Shown in pieces: positions 37,194-49,900 of a stretch of 64,000 nucleotides of DNA (position 1 is the first letter of the stretch; every line of letters starts with the position of its first letter). The notes beneath the pieces were generated by a model that did not search any database, was not told the DNA's origin, and saw only the letters and a list, made by a program, of their open reading frames with translations. The translations under genes were made by a program, and so were the position numbers. Source of the DNA: Megachile rotundata (lineage: Eukaryota; Arthropoda; Insecta; Hymenoptera; Megachilidae); NCBI RefSeq assembly GCF_050947335.1, contig NC_134985.1, forward strand, positions 18,963,190 to 19,027,189, written 5' to 3'.

Positions 37194-40100
37194 TACGTTT
37201 TAAAAAGTGGACTAACGTTTTAGATATTTGTTGCTTCTGTTTCACTAATGTAACCTTGTTTTGCTAGAAGACTTTAATGCTTCATTTCCACATGGCACTG
37301 AATTTCTTCGTTTTTGGATAAAATGTCCGGCAAGAAAATAAGAGTTAACCAAATGCAAAATCATCGCAAATGTCACAGACTCGCATCCATGCTATAATTA
37401 TGTACGGCGTATACCATAATTCTGGTATGATAAAAAAGTAACTCGGTGGTGTGGAACCGAGAGGGGGTGTGTCGCACCCGTTAAGAGCCGGTCTTTAAAC
37501 GGTTAAATTACATAGAAGAGGCACGGTATAAAACATCGAGCGGAGTTCATCGCGGACAGAAGATTCGTCTCGCTTCGACGCCATGATTAATATCTCGAAA
37601 ATAGTGTCATTACCGAGGAGGGCAACGGTGTCATTGAAGTTCATCGGGTTCGAAACGTTCAACGCGTTCGACTGTAATTTCCATCGAGCGACTCGAGTTC
37701 TTGCAATTTCATGGCGCGTTAGGGACGATCGTGGCCCGCGGCTACGAATTTCGTTGTGTGTTCGCCATTCCTGAGGCGCATGCACGAGAAAACTCGAGGC
37801 GAGGATAGAGATCGCGATGTTAGGGCAAGAAACGACCATTAAGCGATCGCGGTTTCCGCTAATCGAGTCTTTCCGCTTGTAACGTGGGAGGTTACGCGAG
37901 TTTCTGCGAGCAACGTCTCTGGACTAACTATATTTGTGTAAGATTCATGACAATTGCCTCGAACAATGAGCTTTCGAACTAAAGATAATTTTGTCGAAAT
38001 AAGATTTTCGAAATCTTTCGACGTTTGTTTAACAATTTCACCCCTTTAACGTTAAACATTTTTGACAAATGGAGCATCCAGCAGCTAAGCCAGAGGTGTT
38101 CACGTTTATTAGTTCGCATTGGTCTCTCGCGGTTCGTTCTTCCTGCACAATGTAACCGGGATTGCACATTGTTGTTTATATTTACGCGTGCTGGCATAAA
38201 TCTTCGTTTAACTCGCATTCAACGTACGCTCGTCCGCGAAAATACGACCGCGTAGTCGACGCGGCCACGGACCTGGACAAGCTTCGTCACGGATAAAGCG
38301 TGGTCTTCATTAAAGCTAACCTCTTTGCGTGCCGACCGACCATTAACGACCGAGGACCGGACTACGACTAATTTGTACCGTAAATGAGATCTCGAGGATC
38401 GTTACCCCTGTGAAACGATGCCGGTTCGACGCTCCGTCCTCGCCGCGATCTTCCCTCGGAAATTAGAGACTGATAACGCGCTCGAACACGCTCTCCCTCG
38501 GCTCTCGTTCTTCGACGATTCGACCCGCTCGTGGGATATCTTCTACGATTCAATTTGTTTCTGGAGTCGCGCGATTGTAATGGTTTTAAGTGGAGAAACG
38601 CTGGAGCGTGATGCTGGCTTTAAAGAGGGTAGCTAGCGTGTGAACGACCGCGTTTGATCTTTATTAGAAGTTCTGCTGGTCAAGTAGATCGTACATAGTT
38701 CCAGCGTCTGTGTGTCAAAGTGTACGCGATAACTAATGAAGTTGACACGAGAGGCTCGAGGCTTTCATGTCTGGGATTGTCACGCTTGACAGTGTTATAA
38801 TACTTCAACATCCCTTGTGTTCCACAAGCAGTCTCATTGCGCTTCTAAATTTTAATTGCATTTTAAATTATGTACAAAATTATTATAAAAGAGGTCCGTT
38901 CAATTTAATAAAAAGCTTGCTTTCGCTTTGCAGCTGGCAGAAAAATATTCGCGCGATTTATAAGTAGAAAAAGTATGAAGTAATTCATTTTTCGTCTTGA
39001 CAACTGGTGCGTGTAACAGGATGAAAAAAGTGATCGCCTTTCGTCCCCTTTCCGCTCGAAATTTCAGCGATCGCGTAATGCGCGGGGCCTATTAAATGAA
39101 CCGGTTTTAATGAATTTACGCGTACGCGGGTAGCTTGCACGTGTAGCCGGCGAGCGGAGTCGAGCGGAAGACTAATCGAGCGGGGCGTAACGAGCCACCG
39201 ACGATCCTTCGTCCCGCGGACGAAAAGTCTCAGGGTTTTTTGCGAGCTCGATTCGGAAATTTGTCTGTCGCCGTCTTAATACGCCGGCTGTCACACGCGT
39301 CGACGCTCATCCATCTAGAGTACTTCTGGCAGGTACTCTGTGCCATCTTTCTTACGTATAACATTAATTCGCCGGTTCCCACGTGCGATTTCAGCGTGAG
39401 ATTCATCTTGCTACGTTTATCTCCTGGTCTCGTTTGCCGAACACTTTCGTTCCACTTTCGTTTCGGAGAACGAGTTTTACTGCATTTGTGTCGATAGTCT
39501 TTCAATGTTTGACAGTTAACTTAGGTCATGGATTTAACGATCGTGACTCTCGAAAAGGTTCACATTTTTATCGAAGGTCATAAATTGTTTTCATAAATTA
39601 GCTACTTTTCAAAAAATTGTTGTCAATTATAGTATAGTCAGCATCGTGGTTCAAATGCAAGTACAGTGACAAGTTTGAAGTATATCCTACTTAGTGTTCA
39701 TTTTATGTGAATCTGAGAATGATAGGTTGAGAAACACTGCACTGCTACTAGGCGCCACTATAGCTTCTTTCTAAGCGCTACTTGGCTTATTCAAGATGGT
39801 GTTACTTTATGCTTAACGCATGCAGTATGAATCACATAATATGAAAGTGGCGATAAAACGTGTTTCGAGGCAGAATCGTACGTCGATAAACTGATTCGGA
39901 TTAAGATTTAATGTTCTGTTTCATAACGAGTTACACCCGAGACGACTTGAAGTTGAAGGGCGGTAAAGTTACTTTTAGCTCAATTGTATATCGAGTCACG
40001 TTAGTTGAATTAATTAGTAAGGATAGTCGAACGTACGTAGGTTTATTGTCACTATAAATAAGAAACGCTGACGCGTGTTTTGAAAGACACGTGACATCGA

Positions 40101-43100
40101 GAGAGCGAAGAGTAGTTTGCATACGAAGTATAAGCGAAATTTTTTGCATAAATTGTGAAGCTGTCGCGACAATCGCTATGCGCATGCCGTCATTATTGAA
40201 ACGTCGTAAAAGGTATGGCTCATCGTCGGGGTAAACGGCGGTTGATATGCAAAAAGCGTAACGAAATATAATAACGTGAAAATTGCACGTGTACTGTCAA
40301 TGTATCACAACATTTCACAACTCGCGGTTCTATATAATTCAGCGACTCGTAACGTCGAAGATGGCCACGTAACGATATTTGTTTTCGTATAATTACACGG
40401 TTCGATTCGAAGCGCGTACCTGCCGCCGCCTTACATATGCGTGTACACGCTTTTCGTCTTGTAATTACAAACTATCGCGGCGTTCAACGATCGTCCATCA
40501 TTTTCGCGGAACCTGTGATTACAACGTTTACGACGTTTAGAAGGGGTGGCTAGGTAGTTCTTGACGCGAGAAAGAACCTGCGAACGCGCGTTCGCCCGTT
40601 ATGCGCGCGAGTTTTCATCGATATTATCGGCCTATGCGAGCAAAATATAATTAAGAGGATACAATGAGCTCACCATGTCCTCCATGCTGTGATTTCCGGC
40701 GTGCATTAATCCGTGATTCGTACAGCTTCCCACGGGTGTCGAGCGAACCGTAGCATACACGCACACCGTATTATCGTTAAAATCGCACTTTCAGCCTTCT
40801 CTCCGCGTTCAAATCACACGTTCTTTCCTTTATCCTCTATCGAACAACTGGTTGTCACTGGTCGATTCATCGTCCAATCCACGATCACTTACGAAACACT
40901 GACTTCGCGACCGATCTCCTTTTGCTCCAAAAACGTCTGCCTCGGTGGGATCATAACACCGTTCCGCGTATGGTTTCTTCGCCGGAGCGAAACTCGTGGA
41001 ATCGTGAACGATGACCGATCTTATGGGTGCTACCGCGATCGAGGAATTGTCTAAAGCTGTCGCAGAGACGCACAGGCGGGGGTTGCGATCCTAGAGATCG
41101 CCGCGAGGATGGTCGTCACCGGTACACACGGTGACGACACAGACAGTCAGGGTGGTCCGCGACGCGCGACATCCTCGTACCGGTCGTCGAAGTCTCCGAC
41201 TGGAGCTTGGCTAGCGACCTTCCGCGATTCGCGTTCTACCTTTCGAAACGGTAGTCAACCGTCCACGATGAGTCTCAATCTTCCGACACTCTTCGGGCCA
41301 ATCTTTTCGAGAACTATCACACCGAATCGTCTCGATCGAACGACGGTCGACCTGTTTTTATCGCGTTCCAGCGGGGAAGCACGTCCGGTGGAAAGAGGCA
41401 GGGGACCACACACAGTCGTGGAAGAAGAAGTTCGTAGAACGGAGTACGGCGGATAGAACGCGAAGACGAGCGGATTCTGAAAGGACGCAACGGCGAGGAG
41501 CGAACCGTTCGCCGGCTCGGGCTGAATCGCACTGACTCGGTTGTTGCTTTGCCCGCCAGCTCTGACCGAGACGTGTTGCGCCCGAAGGAGAAGGAGAAGG
41601 AGAGAGACACGCGATAGCGTAGAGGGGTTTCAGGCCCTTCCATCGGGAACCCCTCTACCGTGGACGAGGCCTACCGGGTGCCCAGGGCTTCGACCATTAT
41701 CTCTGTTAGACGGACTACGCCGACCCGAGAGGGAAGTGGTTCCGAGGGCTTTATTATATTTACGAGGCGTTATCGAGGCAATCCAACAATATTGATTCCG
41801 CGCCGCGAAGAGATCGGCCATCTTTAAGAACGCCCAGTCTCCTCTTTTACTCGAGCGTTCTTTTCGCTACCGGAGGGCTCCTCTTCCTGCTCCACATTTT
41901 CGTCCCCTTTCCTATTTCAGCGCAAACCATCGATCTTTTATCTTCAAGTTTGTACACGAGTATATCCGATACATTTGATCCTAAGAGCACAGGTGTTCTC
42001 CATGACGCACCCTTTTGACACAAGTTCGCAAAGTTCCCTTGACAAAAATGTTAAGCACGAGAAATATTTCGTGCGTGCATGCCAAGGAGATAGATTGACA
42101 TATCCTTCGTTCCAAAAAACAGAAAGGTGTCGGCTAATGAACTCCACGTGTGAATTTTGGAACACGATCCTACGAGGGCTTAATATTTTGGAGCAGACCA
42201 GCGTAGACTAAGAGTAGGTGCATGCGGGTTTTCGTGTTCTCCTTGATTCGAAGACAGTCACATAGGGGTGACCTCGACCCCAGAGGTTTTTTCGGGATAG
42301 ATCCAACTGGATAGCAGCGAGGTTCTCTGGTAAGTGAGACGTTTTCGATTCCATGGCGGCGGAAGTTGTGAAACGTAATAATTTATTCTTTGTCCGGCAG
42401 CGGTTCTCGTTTTTATTCCCTCAACTTCTCTAACCCAATACCGGGAATAAAAACGAGTTTCTCGTATGAATTAGATGTCCTTTTGAATTATCGTGCCGGT
42501 TCGTATCTGGCTCGTTGCCGGGGTCATTGTCTTTATAATCCCAGTTCTCGTTTCAGTTCTGGCTCCGTGTATTATAACCAGTGATTTAGGTGAACTCTAT
42601 TATGTTACTCTTCTGGCATACATATTGTCACATTAAAAGCGGAGCTCCTTTAAAAAGGTACCGCCTTTCTAACAGCGATGAAAGCGAAATAATCCAACAA
42701 TATTTATACGTTTTTCTTCAACCCTCGTTCAATGAGTTCTGAATATTCCCCTCCTGGAAGTGTTACTTTCTTTCAAGTGTACTCGATGTTTCATTCAGAA
42801 CATAATTTTGGGATTTACGCGGTGAATGATGCATCTAACTCGTTCGCATCAAGCTTCAAGGTATGAAGTTGTACTCTAAATCAATTCGCAACGTTCGTGT
42901 GTCGCTAAAGCCGAATTTATACGTCTTCACTTTGGATGATCATAGCGGATGATTCATTCGGTACAAAATGACAGCTGTCGTCCTCATATCGATTCACTGC
43001 TTGAATTTATGATTCATTCCGAAATATTCTTGCTCATAACCGCATTTGCAATAGCGTGCACGTACATTATAAAATATATGCTTATACTTCTTATTTTCAT

Positions 43101-44956
43101 ATGAACAGTTTTTTCCTGCTGAGATTATTTTGGGATTCAACATTTAAATGTGAAATAAAGTTTCTCTTTACGTCCCCATTTTGGATTCTAACCCATAGAA
43201 AACCTTGATTCAATTCGTACAAAGCAGATACTGGTTCCACTCCGTTCTGATTGGGTCCATTAGTTCTATCGCTTTAAACGAGAACACCAGCGCTTTTGGT
43301 GATTTCAATGCCGTAGAAATAGCATTCTCCAAGCGTTCATGTACGACATCGCATTGTCGGCCATTAAAGACAATTTTTGCCAGCAACGAGTCATCAAAAG
43401 ATACACGACGCTGATGGGCACGTAGCAAGGATGTAATAATTCTAGCAAAAAGAGGTGGTTTGATTACGCGTTGCAGGGTGAACTGGTTGCGGACGAACGG
43501 GAGCGTTGGGTAGACTCGTCGCAGGTTCAGGTGCACACGTGGATGTGTGGGTGGGCCAGGTAACAGCTGATCGTCGCCGTTGATCGGAACGCCGGAGCAG
43601 GAAGCCGCGGACGTCCTCGTGCTGGCGTCCATTTGTACGCGCGCCTTGGAATTTCATCCGTATTAGATTTAAGTGTAACGATAACGATACCGTATCTTTC
43701 TCGTCCTCCCACTCGTTCTTTGCTCCTCCTCTTCTTTTCCTTCGTCGCAATTTCTCCGTACGTAACTCCGCGATCAGTATTCTGTAAAATGCCATCACTC
43801 TCGGTTGCTGGCTCCTCGTCTTTTCCGTTAAGCAAAAACAAATACGTCTATCTTAATTGAATTTCAAGAAGCCATTTGAATGGGACATAACGCAAAAGCC
43901 TAGATAAGCGCGGCGATTAATTAAGCATTCGTGAATAACCAATCGATAAGTTTATGTCTCGTTTGAATTATTCATCGACGGAGTGTAGAGCGGTGACACA
44001 AAAACACACGACATTTATTCATATCGAGGTTTATTTTCTATGGGACTTCGCAATGCGCTTTACATATGCTCGCCGTAGTAACAGGTGTAAAAACGACGCG
44101 AGACATTAATTATCTCCGCTAACAAGCATTACGTTTTATTTTGCAATAGGTTTCCCAATATGCTCTTCTAGTTCTCGACGTCCGCGAAGATCAATGGACT
44201 CTCGTATCAGATTTTCTCTCGTAATTACTCGCGCTAACAATTTTCCTCGCACAAAACTGGGTCCTCGATGTCTCTTCGTCCCATTTCCGTTCCCTAACCC
44301 CGAACACCCGGAGGCCCGGAGCGCAGATACAAATAGAGAAGACTCGTTCTCTCTAATTCCCGCGAAAGCTCGCTCGCCGTGTGCCCAAGGTAGGAGGGTA
44401 AAGGAAGGAGGCTTGATGAACTTGCCTCGTGAATCACCTCGCTTATAAAAATCGGCGCCGATGCGTGAGAGAGATAATGGCGGGGAGGAGCGGTAACAAC
44501 AGGTTTGCTTATGTACGCGCGTACACCGGTCCCGATGGAAGAGGTACGAGGCAACGGTCTGGGCTAGGGACCAGGAAACTCCGAGAGGAGCGACGAGGAG
44601 AACGAGATGCGCGACTGCGACGCGTGCACTACTCCCAGAGAGGCAATGCGTGAACCGTGCTATATTGCAGGTGAATCTGCACGCGTGTGTACCGCTCCGT
44701 TCGAGTTCCGCGAGGGTGGCGTTTCATCTACGTCGTGTTACGTTTATTGGCGTTACACGCTCAACAGCCGAGCCAAGGTGGCCGCTGCTTGCCTTTGAAA
44801 TCATGGGACCCCGATGACTCGTGAGAACAGACGGTGCTCGATGTCTGGATAGCTCCGACGATTATTCCTGCCAGCTGCTGACCTGCCTGCGAACAGTCTG
44901 CTCTGATACCAATATCTGGAATTCGCCCCTAATTCACACTGATAACGATGCTCGAC
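37194..44956. other. long non-coding stretch, no supported gene
   Basis: CpG-rich DNA lies at about 38290-38640, 39010-39500 and 40980-41900, the last with a GAAGGA-type microsatellite at 41584-41607. A consensus donor CTCTG|GTAAGTGAG lies at 42330 (+). Another, ATG|GTGAGC, lies on the minus strand near 40673 after a short MHAGNHSMEDM peptide. Neither has a recognised exon. A minus-strand frame from 43632 (MDASTRTSAASCSGVPING and onward) looks protein-like for about 50 codons but is overlapped by another open minus frame. None is strong enough to call a gene. Confidence 0.3.
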
Positions 44957-45550
44957 TCATTTCATTTTTAGAAATGAGGAATTTGTGTTCATTTCATTTT
45001 TCTTTTTCTCATTTCATTTTTAGAAATGAGGAGTTTCTATTCATTTCATTTTTCTTTTTCTCATTTCATTTTTAGAAATGAGAAACTTTTAATCATTTCA
45101 TTTTTCTTTTTCTTATTTCATTTTTAGAAATGAGGAATTTCTAATCATTTCATTTTTCTTTTTCTTATTTCATTTTTAGAAATGAGGAATTTCTAATCAT
45201 TTCATTTTTCTTTTTCTCATTTCATTTTTAGAAATGAAGAATTTCTAATCATTTCACTTTTCTTTTTCTCATTTCATTTTTAGAAAAGAAGAATTTCTAA
45301 TTATTTCATTTTTCTTTTTCTCATTTCATTTTTAGAAATGAAGAATTTCTATTCATTTCATTTTTCTTTTTCTCATTTCATTTTTAAAAATGAGGAATTT
45401 CTAATCATTTCATTTTTCTTTTTCTCATTTCATTTTTAGAAATGAGGAATTTGTGTTCATTTCATTTTTCTTTTTTTCATTTCGTTTTTAGAAATGAGGA
45501 ATTTCTATTCATTTCACTTTTCTTTTTTTCATTTCATTTTTAGAAATGGA
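44957..45550. repeat. 52-bp T-rich tandem array, about 11 copies
   Basis: The period is 52 bp. Each unit contains TCATTTCATTTTTAGAAATG, a short GAGGAATTTCTAA linker and a TTTTTCTTTTTC tract. TCATTTC and GAAATGA inside the unit are reverse complements separated by six or seven bases, so each copy can form a small stem. Copies are highly similar, implying recent expansion or gene conversion. The strong strand asymmetry (pyrimidine-rich plus strand) could make it a matrix-attachment-like or bent region. Nothing suggests coding. Confidence 0.93.
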
Positions 45551-47923
45551 GTTAATTTTTAGAAATTGGTATACGAATCTTTTCTTGAAATCTAGTCACA
45601 AGTATCTCGGTTCAAGTATTAAAATTATTATATCATAACAAGCACCTTATTTTAGTTTTCTAAGGTATAATATGTCTTCGACAGTCATACCTTATATTTG
45701 ATCAGAAACATGGTTTCACCATGTTAAAGTTTTGATTAAAAGTGGCTAAGGATTGTAATCCGACTATTACCCGTTAATAGAACAGCACAATTGCATTACT
45801 AATTCTCAAAGTGCAACGCGCTGCAGAGAAATGGACTACAGATAGCGAGTGAATAGGTTCCCGTCATTATGACATTTCTAACAATCGAATGAAAGGTTGG
45901 TCGTAAGATGACTCGCCAACGCTTCGCGATATTACAAGAAACCTCGACGAGAAACCGACGAGGCGTAAAACGAATCGTGATGCACTTTAATCCGATAAGC
46001 GGTGTTCCTCGGAAGCGGTCGGAAAATCGAACGGTTACAGGCTAACGAGAGATTCCTACTAGCCTCGTATCCCGTTAAATAATCTAGCAACGCAAAGATA
46101 TGCCTGGAATCGATCCCCGCGATCAACGTTAATTATACGCGAATCCCACACGTGAGCTTTCGTCGATTCACATTCAATTAGCCTGACCGAATGCCTGGGC
46201 GCACCTTCGGTCGCGATATTCAGATAGCGCTTTCGAGGCAGAAGGACCTTAATCGATTACGTGCCAGGACGATTGAGAAATCCATCCATTGTTCGCTCAT
46301 GTCGGATCGAGCGGATTCGTTCCACCATTCTTTTTATGCCCGTTTTCTACGGTATTCTGACGCGTATAACCTCAGTTTTAACACTTTGATTACCACCGGT
46401 TATTGAAAGTCTCGTCTTTATTGCATATTAACTCTATATCTTATTAACAAATAAAATATGTTACACGATATTTCTAATGAATGATAATTTCGCGGAGGCT
46501 TCAGAAACGTATCGCTAATGATTTTGACGAGGTGGAACATTGAAGCGAAACCAATAACAAATTGAGACGAATGCAGCTGCACCGATGCATAACACTGCAC
46601 GCGCACGTGATGGAGCTAATTAGAGTCGTGCTCGACAGAGGTATTCCAAGAATCGGCGCAATAACTCGCTACCATGAACTGGTATTTTAATTTGACCGAT
46701 GTCCTAACCGGTACACAAGGAGGAAACAGTGTTCGACTTAACCTAAATCCATGCCGAAGCGTCGTGAAGCAACGTGAGATATTAATCTGGAGGCACTACT
46801 GGAGGCGAACTTCGCTATCCGTTACGCAAGAGCGTAATGGGCCAGTCGTAAATTTCGTCGTCGGATTTGGATTAATATGTAAAAGCAATTTAACCACGGA
46901 TAGCTTGGTGACAAAAAGTCTATCCGACGGTATCGTGCCACCTAACCGTTTCGATTTGAATTTCGATTCCTTCGGGCACGATTGAAATCCACGTGGGCGT
47001 GTTAGAATGTAGCGACCGGTGTCTCGAAACGGAAAGTTGGATTAATTTAAAACCGCCAATATTTTTATGCTGTTCTTTTTAACGTGAACAACGAAGCGTA
47101 CGCTGATTGGAGTCGAGCGAGTTTAGAAACGAGATGTTTCGTTATTATAGCAGTTCTTGGTGCAAAGGAAAACAAGGAAGTTGAAAACCAGTTGGCGAAA
47201 CCGTGGGCGTAATAAAATACGCTCTAAGCTGTTCTGGACACCTTGTACGGGACACGTTTAGTAACCGTGAACGACATTACATCTTTATTGTCCTTACGTG
47301 TGTCGTTGGCCAGTACATGCGACACAAGTAGAACATACCAGCCAACTTTTGGAACAGAAAATGATCTTTCAGAGACCGTTTAAATGCTGTAAACCTTATC
47401 TTTATTAAACACCACGAGATAGAAAGTGCGGTATTTTAACGCTTTGCTGAACACATGTTCAACTAGAATATCTCTACGAGAGTAGCTAAGGCAAATAATT
47501 TTCACTTTCACGATAAATGAGGCACTTATCGTTTTCTGTATTGATTGTTGTAATTATTCCAAACGACCGAAGTCTAAACGACGCATATAAAGGTGGCTGT
47601 GTTAACTATAACATTATCGGAAAAGTTGCAATATAATACTATAAATATCCCGAAATTTATGATAATTGCTTGCGATGAAATTTATGGTGCAGAGTTGAGT
47701 GATGGATCGTAAAAATTTTTATTGTCAGATCTGTATCGATAAAACTAAAATATGCATACATATACTGCAATACCAGTTTTTACATAAATTATAAAATGAC
47801 AAAAAAAAGTCTTCGCCTATGGAACTGCTAGAGTTACCTGCAGCCTACACTGCTACTGTCACTAAAGTCGCCTGCTTCCAATCTCATCAGAATCCAGAAT
47901 AAGGATAATTCTCGTCAGAAGCA
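45551..47923. other. non-coding stretch, no supported gene
   Basis: Mostly A/T-rich with unrecognised short frames (for example 46674-46985, +). A CATGGTTTCACCATG near-palindrome lies at about 45709. I see no gene, RNA or transposon end. Confidence 0.35.
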
Positions 47924-48364
47924 GTGAAGCTAGAAGCAGCTTCCACATCGGCGTACACCGCGCACGTGGGCGGAGAGGATCGCGGAATCGAGAGGCACGA
48001 ACGAGTAGCTCTCGATCGTTCGATAAGTGCTATCGTACTGGCTGCCGCGTACCTGAACTTCACCTTGCTCGCAGGTGAGCAGGGATGCTGTTCAATAACT
48101 GTATTACTTAACCGACGGTCCGGTGACCCGCACGGTAACTCAACACCGGCTCACGTGTATCCAGGCAAAATAGTCGAGAAGGTGAGCGCGTGGGAAGCGT
48201 TAATAACAATCGTAACGGGTTGCGAGATCGGTGGCGAAACGACCCGTCAGTTCGACGCCCGGCTAAATCAATTGCGACACGCTTGGCGACGATTGCAAGG
48301 ATACGCTTTGCCGATGGAATTCGAAGCGATTTATAGGAGACTCTTGGTATACTGCGACGAGTGA
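47924..48364 (+). CDS. unrecognised 146-codon reading frame, possibly exonic
   Basis: The frame starts at ATG 47924 and ends at TGA 48362-48364. It includes a hydrophobic stretch (ISAIVLAAAYLNFTLLAG, about residues 34-51) and a helical, charged C-terminal part (RQFDARLNQLRHAWRRLQGY, then PMEFEAIYRRLLVYCDE). A strong donor GCAG|GTGAGC lies in the middle at 48075, an acceptor-like TATCCAG stands before the second half, and the stop overlaps another donor-like GTGAGG at 48361. The two halves could therefore be separate exons, or the second half alone may be real. I do not recognise a family. Frames of this length also occur by chance in this CpG-rich DNA. The 31-bp satellite begins about 110 bases downstream. 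Confidence 0.2.
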   Translation: MKLEAASTSAYTAHVGGEDRGIERHERVALDRSISAIVLAAAYLNFTLLAGEQGCCSITVLLNRRSGDPHGNSTPAHVYPGKIVEKVSAWEALITIVTGCEIGGETTRQFDARLNQLRHAWRRLQGYALPMEFEAIYRRLLVYCDE

Positions 48365-48474
48365 GGTTGAGTGATGGACTGTTCATGTTGTACTCATTGT
48401 ATTGAGTCACTTCTGGTAGTGTTGGAAGATGTTTGGATGATAGGAGTGTGGGAGAGAGTCATATTTGGTGATAG

Positions 48475-49900
48475 AATGCGTGGTAATTTGAGGGGTGAAT
48501 ATACCATGTGTGGTAATACGGTGCGTGGTGGTACTACAAGTAGCAACTCAACTAGTGGCAATTTTACGCGTAGTGGTACCACGCGTAGCAACACCAAGTG
48601 TGGTAGTCTAACGCGCAGAGATACACCACGCATGGTAATCTAATGCGTAGAGACTACCATGCGTGGTAATCGGATGCGTAGTGACTACCACGCTCTGTAA
48701 TCTAACGCGTAGAGACTACCATGCGTGGTAATCGGATGCGTAGTGACTACCGCGCTCTGTAATCTAACGCGTAGTGACTACCACGCTCTGTAATCTAACG
48801 CGTAGTGATCACCGCGCGAGGTAATTGGATGCGTAGAGACCACCACGCGTGGTAATTGGATGCATAGAGACTACCGCGCGTGGTAATCCAATGCGTAGAG
48901 ACTACCACGCGTGGTAATTCGATGCGTAGAGACTACCACGCGTGGTAATCGGATGCGTAGAGATTACCACGCGTGGTAATCGGATGCGTAGAGCCTACCA
49001 CGCGTGGTAATTCGATGCGTAGAGACTACTATGCGTGGTAATTGGATGCGTAGTAATCACCACGCGTGATAATTGGTTGCGTAGTGAACACCACGCGTGG
49101 TAATTCGATGCGTAGAGACTACCACGCATGGTAATTGCATGCGTAGTGAACACCACGCGTGGTAATTCGATGCGTAGAGACTACCACGCATGGTAATTGC
49201 ATGCGTAGTGAACACCACGCGTGGTAATTCGATGCGTAGAGATTACCACACGTGGTAATTCGATGCGTAGTGACCACCACGCGTGGTAATTCGATGCGTA
49301 GAGACTACCACGCGTGGTAATTGGATGCGTAGTGAACACCACGCGTGGTAATTCGATGGGTAGAGACCACCACGCGTGGTAATTGGATGCGTAATGACCA
49401 CCACGCGTGGTAATTCGATGCGTAGAGACTACCACGCGTGGTAATTGGATGCGTAGTGACCACCACGCATGGTAATTCGATGCGTAGAGACTACCACGCA
49501 TGGTAATTGCATGCGTAGTGAACACCACGCGTGGTAATTCGATGCGTAGAGATTACCACGCGTGGTAATTGCATGCGTAGTGAACACCACGCGTGGTAAT
49601 TCGATGCGTAGAGACTACCGCGCGCGGTAATTGGATGCATAGTGACCACCACGCGTGGTAATTCGATGCGTAGTGATTCCCACGCGTGGTAATTCGATGC
49701 GTAGTGACTACCACGCGTGGTAATCGAACTTGTAGCGACCACACCACACAGCGGTTTAACTGCGTAGCAATTCAATGCGAATCTAAAACACGACAGTGCC
49801 ACGCGAGTAGTGCTCCAACATGTGTAATTCAACGGCGATCCACTGCGTGACAATACCACGCACAGGAATTCAATACAAGGCAATATAACGGAAGTCTACT
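48475..49900. repeat. 31-bp satellite with palindromic core and dimeric higher-order units
   Basis: Units of 31 bp run GTAGAGACTACCACGCGTGG then TAATTCGATGC, about 36 regular copies from about 48600 to 49735 with decayed copies on both flanks. Each unit carries the perfect 14-bp palindrome TACCACGCGTGGTA (or a one-base variant) and about four CpGs. Unit types alternate (GTAGAGACTACC and GTAGTGAACACC, with TAATTCG and TAATTGC linkers), so from about 49080 to 49600 a 62-bp dimer is the repeating unit. The plus strand has TAA and TAG in every unit, while the minus strand is open in all frames because 31 is 1 mod 3 and no stop occurs. The open minus frames at 49181-49528 and 49491-49883 are therefore repeat artefacts. 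Confidence 0.95.

Noticed and set aside
39639..39744. Possible short hAT-type element: CAGCATCGTGGTTC on the left and GGTTGAGAAACACTG on the right
   Set aside because: The right end resembles a hAT terminus (CAGTGTTTCTCAACC), but the left end matches poorly and the 8-base flanks are not duplicated.
40660..40700. Methionine/histidine-rich start MHAGNHSMEDM followed by ATG|GTGAGC on the minus strand, reminiscent of Ctr1 copper transporters
   Set aside because: Only eleven residues, with no following exon or other Ctr1 feature found.
48600..49735. CENP-B-box-like motif in the 31-bp satellite (TTCGATGCGTAG)
   Set aside because: Only the TTCG core agrees. The required A and CGGG positions do not match.
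49181..49883. Long minus-strand open frames in the 31-bp satellite
   Set aside because: They follow from the repeat length being 1 mod 3 and a stop-free strand. No splice sites, start context or known domain.
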